Source of the DNA: Plenodomus lindquistii
Taxonomy: Eukaryota > Ascomycota > Dothideomycetes > Pleosporales > Leptosphaeriaceae
Assembly (NCBI GenBank): GCA_025504975.1
Contig: JANUWI010000007.1
Span: forward strand, 558,001-622,000
Length of the DNA: 64,000 nt
Direction: 5' to 3'
The notes below the pieces were generated by a model, which searched no databases, was not told the DNA's origin, and saw nothing but the letters and a program-made list of their open reading frames with translations. This document shows positions 11,399 to 22,579 of this stretch, one piece after another. The stretch's first letter is position 1, and each line of letters begins with the position of its first letter. The translations under genes were made by a program, and so were the position numbers.

Positions 11399-11843
11399 TT
11401 TGACAGTGGGCGCGCGTTACTGTATGCTAGGATCGTTGGGCGGAAGCTCCAAGTACGCTGCGGAGTTATTAGCGCATGGTCGGGGCAACGGAATTAGAAT
11501 CAAGTATACATGGGCTGACCGCGTACACGAACGAAGCGTTTACGGGAAAGTCGGGCGTAGGGACGGCGCGTCAATATGGTGAGAGTTGTGCAGTGCAAGT
11601 CAAGGCCACCTTGAGCTTCGGCGCTTCGGCCCTGTCGCTGCTTGAAGGAGCGCGCAGGGACCTCCGTGCCGCCGCCGCCGCCGCCACTATGGAAATTCCA
11701 CCCCACACATCGTCATTCTCACTTTGACACACGCACGCAAGACATCACAAACGTCGCCAGGCTGTAGACCACCACAACCGCCCAATTCCCGACTTTCGAG
11801 CCCAACACCCCCACGGTCATTTCAACCCACACAACCAGCCAGA
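11399..11843. promoter_or_regulatory. Divergent promoter region OST4 / TMA46
   Basis: 445 bp between opposing start codons. It contains a short (GCC)n run near 11668-11687 and a C/A-rich leader just before the TMA46 ATG. No specific factor site is recognised. An upstream in-frame ATG at 11724 exists for TMA46. Confidence 0.5.
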
Positions 11844-12922
11844 ATGCCTCCCAAAGGCAAGGGCGAGCAGCCCAAGGTGAAGAAGGTCGCCGTGGACAAG
11901 ACCTTTGGTATGAAGAACAAGAAGGGAGGCGCCGCGCAAAAGCAAATCGCCCAGATCAAAGCCACACACGCGTCTGGGGGATCGCCTGAGGAAAAGCGCA
12001 AGGCAGCAGAAAAGGCGCAGCGTGAGAAGGACAAGGCGGCGGCGGAGCAAGCCCGCAAGGAAGTTGCAGAACTCTTCAAGCCTGTCCAGGTCCAGAAAGT
12101 GCCGTTCGGTGTTGACCCCAAGACTGTTTTGTGTCAATTCTTCAAAAAGGGCAATTGCGAAAAGGGCAAGAAGTGCAAATTCAGCCATGACCTGGCCGTG
12201 GAGCGCAAGACTGAGAAGAGGAGTTTGTACACGGACAACAGAGAACTAGAAAAAGAGGAAGAGGAGGAAAAGAAGAAGAAGGACAACATGGACGATTGGG
12301 ACGAGGACAAGCTACGTCAGGTCGTCATGAGCAAGCACGGCAACCCCAAGACAACGACGGACAAAGTGTGCAAATACTTTATTCAGGCCATCGAAGATCA
12401 GAAATATGGATGGTTCTGGGTGTGTCCAAATGGCGGAAACGATTGCAAATACAAGCACTCTCTACCACCTGGGTTAGTCCTTGCTTGTTCTACATTTCGC
12501 TTGAGATCATATATGCTGATTTCGCGCATAGATATGTCATCAAGACCAAGGAACAGCGTGCTGCTGAAAAGGCTCTCATGGCCAATTCGCCGCTGGCCAC
12601 CCTCACACTCGAAGACTTCCTTGAGTCTGAAAGACACAAACTTACTGGTAAGCTTACTCCTGTCACCGAGGAGACGTTCGCAAAATGGAAGAAGGAGCGC
12701 CTCGACAAGAAACAGGCGGAAGAGGAGGCCAAGAAGATGAAAGACGCAACTGGTCGCGCTATGTTCGAAAAGGGCGATTGGCAACAAGATAGCGATGCGG
12801 ATAGTGATGATGAGGACGATGCGTGGAACCTAGAAACCATGCGCAGGGAGACGGAGGCAGCAAGAGCAAGGAAAGAAGAAGAGCGGTTGGCAGTCTCTCT
12901 GGGTAACGTTACCGTTTCTTGA
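11844..12922 (+). CDS. TMA46: CCCH zinc-finger translation-associated protein TMA46 (ZC3H15/DFRP1 type)
   Basis: Two exons, 11844-12472 and 12532-12922, encode 339 residues. The N-terminus is MPPKGKGEQPKVKKVAVDKT, a Lys/Ala-rich helix follows, and then come two CCCH fingers: CQFFKKGNCEKGKKCKFSH (about residues 94-112) and a second, C-x15-C-x5-C-x3-H type, around WVCPNGGNDCKYKH. The C-terminal half holds TLEDFLESERHKL, the conserved dimer segment typical of the family, then an acidic patch (DSDADSDDEDD). The protein partners the DRG/Rbg GTPases and associates with translating ribosomes in yeast and animals (established for the family). I chose the ATG at 11844 because the family motif begins there, although the frame is open from 11724. 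The last five residues (NVTVS) are less certain. Confidence 0.93.
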
Positions 12923-14005
12923 ACGCGCCTATTCTCGCAGAACTATCAATTCGAGGAGGGAGAAGAAAAATGTCACAATGCTGTAAAAGCTTGTACGGCA
13001 TGATCGAGAATGTGTCCAAATTCGACAACTGTTGGCGGGGACACAGATGGAAAGCCCACAAGGACAAGATGATAGATGATCTGTCTAGTATACATCCATG
13101 CTCACTGAGCTTCCCTGTATCTGGCGTTGGGGTTTCGGTGTGGTGAAGGTATCGCCACATGTATGTCATCCACGAGTACATAACGAAGATATGAGCCAAG
13201 TTGCTCACAATTACGTGACTCTACCATGAAACTATCAGTGTCTGCATGCGCCCTGGATTAGGGTTCCGAGCAGCTAATCCCACCATTTCGGAGCCTGCTG
13301 GGTCCAATGTCGACAGGCTTGTCATTCGTTCTCAGTCTGTCGGTCTGTGGGAAGCAGCTAGCCGATCTCCTAGTCTGTAATATGTAAGTGTTACTGTCTC
13401 GTACGAAGCAACTTCACGTCAAAAGTCGAGATCATGTTCAAGACACCATGGTAGACATGTACGGTAAATCTACAGCGGTCTAAGCCCGGGTTGTGGAGTC
13501 TACAATTCCCTCTCTTTTTCGCCGTCTAGGCTCACGGATGTAGCTTCCGAGTCTCGTGCGCTCCATGCCATTCCTTTTGAAGCTGCACTTGTGCTCAACG
13601 AGGAAACGTGAGATACCATCTTGGCACCAAAATGCCGCGCTGCGTTTCCGCTTATCTCCCCGCAACATGACGGCATGCCCACCGATGCGCCTAAAGACCT
13701 GCGTCTCTGGGGCTACCTACAACCGATTTTGTTGCCGACGGACCAAGCAATCCCGACTTGCTTGCCATGGTATGGAGGCCGAGACTAGCTCCAGGTCGCC
13801 GAGTGGCCATGGAGCTATGTTGCTGCTCTTAAAGCTCTTGTTCGCTGATTGAGCCAAAGAAGCCTTACTCACAACCTATCCTCGTCCTATTTGCACAGCG
13901 ATCTAATACCCGTGTTGCGAAGTTGACAATCGTCTCTCATTGTCATTACTTGCATCTCATTCATCTCATCGATCTTTCATCTGACTGCGGTCCTGACTGG
14001 ACGAC
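12923..14005. other. Intergenic region upstream of the monooxygenase
   Basis: 1.08 kb with no supportable gene. The last 90 bp before the ATG at 14006 are rich in CAT/CTT triplets and look like a pyrimidine-biased fungal 5' leader. Confidence 0.5.
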
Positions 14006-15952
14006 ATGGCTGTGGAAAATTACGACGTTGTCATCGTTGGCGCTGGACCTGTTGGTCTTTGTCTGTCGACCTGTCTTGCAAAGTGGGGATACAAAGTCAA
14101 GCACATCGACAACAGGCCAGAGCCTACGGCTACAGGTCGGGCCGATGGAATTCAACCGCGCTCGCTTGATCTCCTCCGAAATATGGGCCTCAAGCGCAAG
14201 GTTATGGAGCATGAGCCTGCGAAGGTCTACGAGGTTGCATTCTGGGATCCAGCTGCTAAGGGTATTCACCGAACTGGCACATGGGCTAGTTGCCCAAAGT
14301 TCATTGATGCGCGGTACCCGTTCACAACGCTATTGCACCAGGGATTGATTGAGCGTGTGTTCATTGAAGATATTGAGAAGAACGGCGGTTCGATACAAAG
14401 GCCGTGGACTATCACTGGCTTCAAGAATGACGGCGCGGACTCCACATACCCGGTCAAGGTCGAACTTGCACATGTTGATGGCACCTTGTCTGAGACTGTA
14501 CGAGCAAAGTACCTATTCAGTGGAGAGGGTGCGAGGAGTTTTGTTCGCGACCAACTAGGCGTCAACATGATCTACAAGGATCCAATTGCTCACGTCTGGG
14601 GAGTTATGGATGGTGTTGTTCGAACAGATTTCCCTGATATCAAGGTACGTTGATCATTTGCGAAACATGGTGGTCCCAACGGATACTTACAAGACGAACA
14701 GATGAAGTGCACAATACACTCTGATGCCGGCTCCATCATGATCATTCCCCGCGAGAACAACATGGTCCGTCTGTACATTCAGGTTGCCAGCTCAACAGAC
14801 AAAGACTGGGATCCTCGCAAAACCATGTCTGCAGATGAAGTCCAAGAAAAAGCGAAGAACATCTTCAAGCCATACCAAATCACCTGGGATCGCGTAGAAT
14901 GGTACTCTGTCTACCCAATCGGCCAAGGTATCGCAGAACGCTACACACTCGACGAGCGCGTCTTCATGGGCGGCGACTCCTGCCACACACACTCCCCCAA
15001 AGCCGGGCAGGGTATGAACACCGCGTTCCTCGACGCTGTGAACCTCGCCTGGAAAATCCACCACGTTGAGTCCGGTTGGGCGCCACGAACCATCCTCTCT
15101 ACCTACGAAAATGAGCGCAAGCTCATCGCTGAAACCCTCCTCGACTTCGACGCACGCTACGCCAAGCTCTTCTCTACACGCATCCCCTCAGCTGGCGAGG
15201 TTGCAGGCGCGTCTTCCGATGCCCCTGAAGATAATGAATTCATCAAGACATTCAAAGCGTCCTGTGAATTCACTTCCGGCTACGGCGTAGCCTACAAGCC
15301 CAACGAGATCAATTGGGGCCCTGAACACCCAGCCCAACACCCCCTCATCCTCCAGTACGAGAAGGGCACCACACAACGCACAGGTCGCATCCTCACCGCC
15401 GCAACTGTGACCCGTGTCGTCGACGCCAACGTTGTTCACCTCGAGCAGGAAATCCCACTCAACGGCTCATACCGCATGTTTATCTTCGGCGGTGTCCCCG
15501 AGAAGACGGCAACCGCGCTCAAAGACCTTGCTACACAGATGTCAGCACCAACGTCCTTTTTCTCGGCTTTTCTGCACAAGGACCTCGCGACCGCAGATCG
15601 CTACCACGAGCGCCACAACCCGCATACTAACTTCCTCTCCCTTGCCATCGTTCTGTCTGCGCCTCGATCAAAGATCCACATCAATGAGCAGCTGCCCAAG
15701 ACATTTGCACGATACGCAGACCACGTTTATGCGGATGATCTTTGGGATCAGCGCGTACCGAATGCGAAGGCGGCGGCGCACGCGAAGATGGGGCTGGATG
15801 AGGAGAAGGGCGGTATCGTGGTTGTACGGCCAGACGGGTACGTGGGTGTGGTTGTGAAGCTGGAGGAGGGGACCGGGACATGCGAGGCGCTGAACAAGTA
15901 CTTTGAGGTCGTTACCGGGAAGCGGTTGGGTGGTGAGAGATCGAGTTTGTAA
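14006..15952 (+). CDS. FAD-dependent aromatic monooxygenase (phenol 2-monooxygenase family)
   Basis: Two exons, 14006-14644 and 14702-15952, encode 629 residues, a normal length for fungal phenol hydroxylases. The ADP-binding fold is VVIVGAGPVGLCLSTCLAKW near residue 8. The substrate/FAD segment GRADGIQPRSLDLLRNMG follows, and the second FAD motif is FMGGDSCHTHSPKAGQGMN, which contains the GD and the usual G-x-N. The C-terminal 180 residues match the thioredoxin-like dimerisation domain of the class. Members hydroxylate phenols or similar rings using NADPH and O2; the real substrate cannot be read from sequence. No secondary-metabolite backbone gene lies nearby, so a catabolic or detoxifying role is more likely than a biosynthetic one (inference). 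Confidence 0.92.
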
Positions 15953-16584
15953 ATATTGGCTCTGAAGGGGTTGGTTTTGTGTATTGCATAGCATTGTGGC
16001 TGGGATTTATGTATATGATGCTACTATTTCGTTCGTCCATCGAAGTGCGTAATTCATCGCTTCATTACATCGCCATGTAGCCTGTGTCATCGGATTGCCC
16101 TGAGATGGGCATACGAAGGAGCTCGTTTCTATTAAGTCCTCACCTCTTTCGAAAGCATGACACTTGAGCTCATGTAGCAGCAAGGAGACAACAAAGGCAT
16201 ACATATCTAATGTATCAAGCCTACCGCTACCTCTAGATAACACAGATAAGAGTCAAGTATTCTTTTTAGAGCTGTTGATGTATTGTGTTGACTACGATAA
16301 GCTGTGACTAGTGCTGCTAGAGATTCAAGTTGCTTTGTAACGTCCAAAGGTATATACATCCTTGGATCTGATATGATTCAAGTCTTTGAACGCGATGGTT
16401 TCTACTGAGTGTAATATCACCATGAAAACTACACGTTGCTGTGATTCAAATCATGCGTTTGTCATATCTCACGTTCCTTGTGGTGTTCCTGTCGTCCATA
16501 CTTTCCATCTTCAGACGGCCACAATCCCTATCCTCAGCTCCAGATCACCAAAAAGACGACAGGACTTCCTGAATCCAAAAAAAA
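15953..16584. other. Intergenic, 3' of the monooxygenase
   Basis: 630 bp up to the 3' side of the tRNA gene. No gene is recognised. Confidence 0.5.
16577..16584 (-). terminator. Pol III terminator of tRNA-Ile
   Basis: A run of eight T residues on the minus strand directly follows the discriminator base of the tRNA gene, as expected for RNA polymerase III termination. Confidence 0.9.
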
Positions 16585-16658
16585 TGGTCAATACGAGGGT
16601 CGAACTCGCGACCTTGGCGTTATTAGCACCACGCTCTAACCAACTGAGCTAATCGACC
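16585..16658 (-). tRNA. tRNA-Ile (anticodon AAU)
   Basis: A 74-nt cloverleaf without intron. The acceptor stem GGTCGAT pairs with ATTGACC (one G-T pair), the D-arm is TAGCTCAGTTGGTTAGAGC, the anticodon stem TGGTG/CGCCA closes the loop CTAATAA (anticodon AAT), and the T-arm holds GTTCGACCC. The internal A box (TAGCTCAGTTGG) and B box (AGTTCGACCCT) are both present. The discriminator is A and CCA is not encoded, as in eukaryotes. Confidence 0.97.
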
Positions 16659-17248
16659 AGATTGATTTCATTGGTTGGATGAACTTTTCGTGGAAAGATC
16701 GCTATATATTGTGAGCAGCATACCCCAAAAGAGCCGACGACCGGGCTCACTGAAGATCGACTCTGACTCATGAATAGCTCTGGACGATGTAGAGATAGAT
16801 TGGAGGTTTGATTTGTAAGCAGGAAAATTTTGCGTGAGTGGTGTGGTGGACTGGGCCGAACGTTGGCTAAATCTCCAGGTGGGGTCGACGTGACCCATTC
16901 TAGCTCTACTCATAAAGTAATGCTGACGACAAAAAGACGCTGTCATTGTTCGGGTTCCCACTGATAGATGTTGTGAAGAGTATGATATTTGCTGTTGCTG
17001 GCCCACGGGTCGATCGCTGAGCTCTGGGTATCTCAAAAACGGAAAGAAAGATTACGCAGCGCTATGCAAGCCGTGTGAACGTAGACACTAAACCCCATGG
17101 CAACGCTGTTCTAAACGATGTAGGAAACGCAGCTTCCATGACCCATTGAAACGACCACGAAAGGACTGCTCTTACGCAGTCTCTGCTGGTGCATCCTCGG
17201 AAATGAAACGACGCTCAGGATATCGAGATTCATAACGAGAAAATGAAC
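16659..17248. other. Intergenic, between the tRNA and the G-patch gene
   Basis: 590 bp. One minus-strand frame of 122 codons (16668-17036) has no recognisable feature and abuts the tRNA; I do not call it a gene. Confidence 0.5.
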
Positions 17249-17956
17249 CTAGCCATCGAGTTGTCCAAGATACTTTTCGACCTCATCGTTCCCATAGAAC
17301 AACTGTTGCAATTTGTCATGCTTCCTCTTTTCAACCTTTGCTAACTTCTGAATCTTGCCGGCATCCAGCTTGCCCTGCTTAACTTCGAAAGTGGTTGCGC
17401 CACCAAGAGCTCGTTGCTTGATGTGTTCTTTCTTGTCGACACCCAGACCTAGTTTGTCGCGTTTCTCCTTGGGTACGAGAGGGAATAGCATGCCCTGTCC
17501 GGCTGCGCCGAGTCCAACACGCGCATCAACATCGTAGCCATGTTTCTCCATGTACTTCAAGCCCATTCTCGTTCGGTCGATTGCCGACGGTATCGGTGCT
17601 CGTGGGAGGGCTGCTTGATGCGCCGGGCTGAGATAATGTATCCGCTGATCAGCCTCCTTGACGGGCTCGCCACAGATACCACAAAGCGGGTATGCTTCAG
17701 GTTTTGGCTGTGGTTGGCCGTTTGGAAACATGATGGCAAGGTATTTCTCGGCCATTGTCTTGCCCTGTGCAGAGGACGCGGTAGCTGGCGCAGCATCTTC
17801 TGCTGTTGCTGGGACAAAGCTTATATGGTTCTTCCAGAGCCCACGACCGAATGGGTGTTGCTGCACAAATGGGATAGTGGATATATCTGCATCATCATAA
17901 CGTGGGTCGTCTTCGTATTCTTCCTCTGGCGGAGGCGCATGACTTGAGGTAATCAT
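17249..17956 (-). CDS. G-patch domain protein
   Basis: 235 residues if started at the ATG at 17956 (MITSSHAPPPEEEYED); the frame is open to an ATG at 18112, but that 52-residue extension looks like translated leader. After an acidic N-terminus and PFGRGLWKNHISFVP comes a CGICG..HYLSPAHQ metal-binding-like motif (about 116-140). A G-patch follows (MGLKYMEKHGYDVDARVGLG, AAGQGMLFPLVPKEKR, LGLGVDKK) with the spaced glycines of the domain. The tail is Lys-rich. G-patch proteins activate DEAH-box helicases in splicing or ribosome assembly; the layout resembles GPANK1-type proteins, but the partner helicase is unknown. It is divergent from the dehydrogenase at 18200 with only 243 bp between starts. 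Confidence 0.85.
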   Translation of the reverse strand: MITSSHAPPPEEEYEDDPRYDDADISTIPFVQQHPFGRGLWKNHISFVPATAEDAAPATASSAQGKTMAEKYLAIMFPNGQPQPKPEAYPLCGICGEPVKEADQRIHYLSPAHQAALPRAPIPSAIDRTRMGLKYMEKHGYDVDARVGLGAAGQGMLFPLVPKEKRDKLGLGVDKKEHIKQRALGGATTFEVKQGKLDAGKIQKLAKVEKRKHDKLQQLFYGNDEVEKYLGQLDG

Positions 17957-18199
17957 GGCTGCAGTTGTCGCGGTGCGATCTGTTTCGTAAAGCGTGATAC
18001 CATCCCTCTCAGAGTGGTGTATTGTCAGTCTGTGAGAATGACCGCGATGCAAACTGCCTGTGGAGGGCCTAGAGTAACATCCTAGGCGGCGATCGCACCA
18101 TCGCGCAGTCACATGTTAATGACGCCACGTGTGTCGGTTGCTTGGCTCCGACCACAGTTCCGCGTTGTTTAGCTCATTTTGTCCCACCATCAATCAACG
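17957..18199. promoter_or_regulatory. Short divergent promoter region, G-patch / SDR
   Basis: 243 bp shared by two outward genes, with both 5' leaders inside it. No named factor site is visible. Confidence 0.45.
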
Positions 18200-19483
18200 A
18201 TGCCCGTCAACATCGTTGCCCAAGTGTTTACGGAAGGCTTGGACTCTGTCCCCTACGGATGGACCGTAGCAAAAGTTGCGTCTGTATGCGCAGTACTCTA
18301 CGCGCTGAAATGGTTTTTCAATGGCGCAGTCAACGGATCGGAGCGGAATATGCACTCGAAAGTGGTCATGGTCACAGTAAGATAACCAGTTCTGGAGTGG
18401 CTACGAGAGAAGCGCTAATCGGAATGGTAGGGAGGAACAGCTGGAATAGGAGCTGAAGTAGTCAGAGGACTTGCTTCACGTGGAGCACAAATTGTTCTCC
18501 TCGTACGACAGCCACTTTCAGATCCGTTTTTGGTGGACTACATCGAGGATCTACGCACGCAGACGAACAACGAGCTCATCACCGCCGAGCACGTCGATCT
18601 CGAGAATTTACACAGCATACGCCAATTCGCTACAAAATGGGTTGACAATGCACCGCCGCGTCGATTGGACACGATCATTCTCTGCGCAAATACGATGACA
18701 CCACCTGGAACAAAAGCAACGGCTACTGAGGATGGCTTGGAGTCAACATGGGGTCTGAACTATTTGGCAAACTTCCATCTACTCAGCATACTCAGTCCTG
18801 CTTTGCGTGCTCAGCCACCAGACAGAGACGTGCGCATCATCTTCGGCACATGTGCTGCGTACATGGGAGGAAAGCTACCAGAGACCTTCGCCGATTCTGG
18901 CAAATCGAAAGCGAAGAAGAGTGCAAAGGCCGAACCTGGACAGCTCGACTTTGCACCATCTGCGGTGTACGCTACCTCAAAGCTGGCGCTCATGACTTTT
19001 GCAGTCGCCTTCCAGAAGCACCTCTCCAATTATTCTCGACCAGATCAGAAGCCAATGAATGCCCGTGTCATCATGGTCGATCCAGGCTGGACCCGTACAC
19101 CCGGAATGCGACGCTACCTTACTTTTGGATCACTATGGGGACTAGCCATATATCTCTTCATGTGGCCTATCTGGTGGATCATCTTGAAAAGCGGCGACGC
19201 AGGAGCACAGACTTTTCTCTACGCGGCTATGGAACAGCAGTGGGGGAGAGGTGAGGGCAAATACTTCCTCAAAGAGTGTAGGCAAGTCAAGTGGTCGAGG
19301 TCTGAGATCGATGACGAGGACTTGCAAAAGAAGTTGTGGGAGAGTAGCGAGAAGACAATCGAGCTGCTAGAGAAGGAAAGTGCTAAGAGACGAGCGGTGG
19401 AGAAGAAGGAAAAGGAAAAGAGCGAAGCAAAGAGTACGGCGAAAGAAGCAAACGGAACAGCGAAGCCCAGGAATAAGAAATGA
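18200..19483 (+). CDS. Membrane-anchored short-chain dehydrogenase/reductase
   Basis: Two exons, 18200-18376 and 18431-19483, encode 409 residues. One hydrophobic helix near the N-terminus (about 20-42, TVAKVASVCAVLYALKWFF) precedes the Rossmann start VVMVTGGTAGIGA, which spans the splice junction. The cofactor motif is intact (T-G-G-T-A-G-I-G) and the catalytic Y-x3-K is YATSK. A second hydrophobic stretch (WGLAIYLFMWPIWWII) lies after the catalytic core. The last 70 residues are Lys/Glu/Ala-rich. This layout fits ER or lipid-droplet SDRs of the retinol-dehydrogenase/Env9 type; substrate and location are inference. The in-frame ATG at 18179 (7 residues upstream) is an alternative start. Confidence 0.88.
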
Positions 19484-19666
19484 GCAAATAGAAGATTACA
19501 GGGTTCATAACAACTCCTCGAATATACTGGAATATACATCCATGTCTCCGGGCATAGGCAAAAGCGTGCTGCTCACAATTCGGAAGATCTTTGTTACGTA
19601 TTTCAGGCACTTTCTTAATACCCCAGAAGCTACTTCCTCCATCTGATTGATCGACTTCGGCTTGTC

Positions 19667-20647
19667 ATGTTCGGTCCCAGTAACTCTAGCCTTCCACCAG
19701 AGCTACTCTTGATGATAATCGAGGAAATGCGGTTAGACTATAGGGAACTTCTTCATCTTACGAAAGTCAGTACCGAATGGTATGCGTTCATCTATGCTTC
19801 GAATTAGCTCCGCAGAATCCTTTTCCTCCCTCAGCTCTCTGAAAAGCCAGGCATTCATAAATCGGATCAAATCCACGGGAATCTTGCCGCTACAGCTTCA
19901 ATTCACTTTCACCTGCCCCTCAGGCTATGCTATGTCCCTTATGGTCTTGAGAAGCTGGACAGACGACCATGGGATATCGTTTCCATTTACCCACTTGCAT
20001 CCGAATTTCGTACCCATCAAGACTGGGATCGTCGCCCGTTACGTCTCAGCCCCTGCATGTGGCAGCGCTCTACACAAATAACCACTAGCCCTCACTCGTC
20101 TCGTAACCTCAAATTGGGTTACCAGCTTATAAAGCACCTCCGTCAACTACAACACCAGCATCCAGAGGCTACCTGGCGCAATATGTATCTCACATACCCA
20201 CCGATTGTAGAATTGGCAATTTCTACTGATCTGTACATTTGTGGATTGGAGTACAAATATCCTACACACAAATTACATCAGCCAGGACCGCAGCTCCACA
20301 ACGCAAACGGAATAACCCTGGGGGATGTCGCCGAAGCAATATGGGAACCTCACTTCTGCTGGAACATCGGCGTTGTACTATACAGCGAGGCAAATCAAAC
20401 TTGTGATCTGCTCCGATGTCAAGGCATGTGGTAGAGCTACAACTGCGTTCTGGGAGAAGAAAAGTCGAATGATGCACGGAGGGAACAGATAAGCATGAAG
20501 GAAAAGGACAAGGAGGATGAAGATGAAGAAGCTGATCGAATACTGGAAATGAGAGAGCAGCCTTTGGAGGATAGTAGGACACCTAGCCAGCACTCTGGTA
20601 GACTGAGGGACGCAAGGGGCAGATTCACTCGTGTGAATGCAGAGTGA
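19667..20647 (+). pseudogene. F-box-like protein pseudogene with two in-frame TAG stops
   Basis: One frame runs 327 codons from an ATG at 19667 to a TGA at 20645-20647 and is interrupted only by TAG at 19805 (codon 47) and TAG at 20432 (codon 256). The N-terminus (LPPELLLMIIEEMRLDYREL, then LHLTKVSTEWYAFI) has the Pro-Glu-Leu and Val-Ser-x-x-Trp-Tyr signature of fungal F-box domains. The segment after the first stop continues in frame with family-like WRNMYLTYPPIVEL, typical of Dothideomycete F-box-like proteins. The tail after the second stop is highly charged. A 50-nt GTCAGT..CAG intron could skip the first stop but would delete the conserved Trp-Tyr core. Base changes such as CAG to TAG would explain both stops. 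A readthrough gene is the alternative. Confidence 0.65.
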
Positions 20648-22579
20648 AGCACCTTGGTCATGTCAAATGCATCACGATCGCTCATTGTTCATACCTCATT
20701 ACTTGTCACCTCGTATTAGCAGCCATCATATATCACTTCTTTCCATGAAAAATCATGAAGCTCGTCGCGTATTGATAGTGTCATAATTGATCTAGGCTGA
20801 CACGGTTCCAAGTGTGCACAGATCCTACGGATACAATACAAGTTCTTGAGGTAATTAATTGCAAAAGGCCACGGGACCTGGTATGCTCGCTCTCGACATC
20901 TCGCAAAGTTTGTTGTTTGGTCTGAGGTCGTGGTATTCATCTTTCCTCTACGAAGGTCTTTGTTGTAATCCAGGTAGCCACACATCAGCCAGACACAGTC
21001 CGACAGCACACGTATGTTCGACCCGACACAATCTCACGTCTCGGACGAGATGTATTACACATACTCAGTGCCAACACATACTCAGTGCCAACACTTTAGA
21101 TTTCTTCTATCCATCACGCTGAACATGGGCAACAAAACATGTGACAACTTCGTGTATGGCTCTAATGAGCTCCGAGAGCGCCTCTTTCTGACCGTCCTCC
21201 CTGATGCTACTGGAATAACCACTACATTCCAGCAAAACGTATTGAAGGCGTAGGCTGAGCTTTTGATTCGTATCCACTGTCCCAATTCCCAACACGAACA
21301 CAAAAATGAGCATGATCGCCCGAGAGAGCTGTTCACAGACTCACCATGGGACCGCATCAGGTTGAATCCACATATGCACAAAGTTCGATCATCGCAGGCC
21401 CTAAACACCTAAGAGGAGGGACATGGAGTGACTCCTTGTCCATGCTACATCGAGCTAACCTGTCATAATGTACAAGACTTTCCTCGGGCGGAGCAGACTG
21501 GTGACCTTGGAAGCGTCCGAAGCATGTTCTTGAGAACACCTCCGACCTCCACACTGCACGTCGTCGTTAGGCTATAGTCGTGTGTAGGCCACGACAATTG
21601 TTATGCGACAACTAACTGTTTATACGTATAAGAAAGAGGGTATCAAAGTCACTGATCTTTTTGATACGGTGAGAGAGCTTCCATTGCTTGGTCACACGGA
21701 ATCTGTGTTGCGTGGGGAAGACTGCGGTTGCGCGGTTGTGCTCGCGGATAGAACCTGGGACGCGAGGTGATGAGATAGATGAAGGAGATTGGAGGTCCAG
21801 ACCCAGACAAATGACATGGATAGAACGCCCTGCCGAGAGTAGACTCAGGGGAAAGCATTGTGTCAGTCTATAGATTCCAACGATGACGTGCTCTCTAGGA
21901 ATGGAACTGATCACACGACGGTTGAAGCAATGCTAGGTGAGCCTGCGCTGGAGAAATGCCGGGCCTCATCCCCTATACAAAGCAATCTATTCATTGCCTA
22001 CAATAGTTGTTTTCAGTGGCTAAGTCGATATGAACGATAAAAGTGATGAACGTGCATCTGTTGAGTCCTGGCAGGAGAGTATGTGGGTCTTTCTACGTGG
22101 CCCCGACTACTACGGGACGGAAGCAGCCTTCACGGTCCACTGTGATGCCTTGCGCGAGCCACGCGTCCCATGGTCTCAACATGCGCACGACCATTTCTAA
22201 TTATAAAGTGCCACCTTGACCTTATTTAAACACCCTCACTCGCCTTCCCCTCGCACATGACAGCCAATTCCAGGCGTAGCACGCACTATGATTGATTAAA
22301 AAATTAACTATACTACACATTACGACATCGTCAAGGCTTCATACCAATCCAACTCACCGACCGGTGTATTTCAAAAAGACATTACAGCCGGAGCCATCAA
22401 TCCTGTCGTCCCCCCCATCACTTCGAACTCCCCAAAAAAAGACAAGGTATAATGCGGTTCATCCCCAAAAGAATGACAACGTTGCGTCGTGAAGAAACGT
22501 TTCGAACCAGAAGCGCCACCCCGTCCCCATTAACTTCATATCCCCGTAAATGGTGATTGTTACTGGACTTGCTTAACTT
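20648..22579. other. 1.9 kb intergenic, no supported gene
   Basis: No supportable gene on either strand. It contains a 17-bp tandem duplication at 21057-21094 and a 42-codon frame at 21125-21253 (MGNKTCDNFVYGSNELRERL...) that vaguely recalls F-box-like family fragments. The right end includes the probable 3' UTR of the GPI protein gene. Confidence 0.5.
21057..21094. repeat. Tandem duplication of a 17-bp unit
   Basis: The unit ACACATACTCAGTGCCA occurs twice back to back, followed by a third partial ACAC. It is intergenic and has no evident function. Confidence 0.9.

Noticed and set aside
16668..17036. 122-codon minus-strand frame next to tRNA-Ile
   Set aside because: No recognisable motif and no plausible family; it ends against the tRNA promoter side.
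19756..19820. 50-nt intron to skip the first TAG of the F-box-like pseudogene
   Set aside because: A GTCAGT..CAG pair exists, but splicing would remove the conserved Val-Ser..Trp-Tyr core of the F-box and there is no good branch site.
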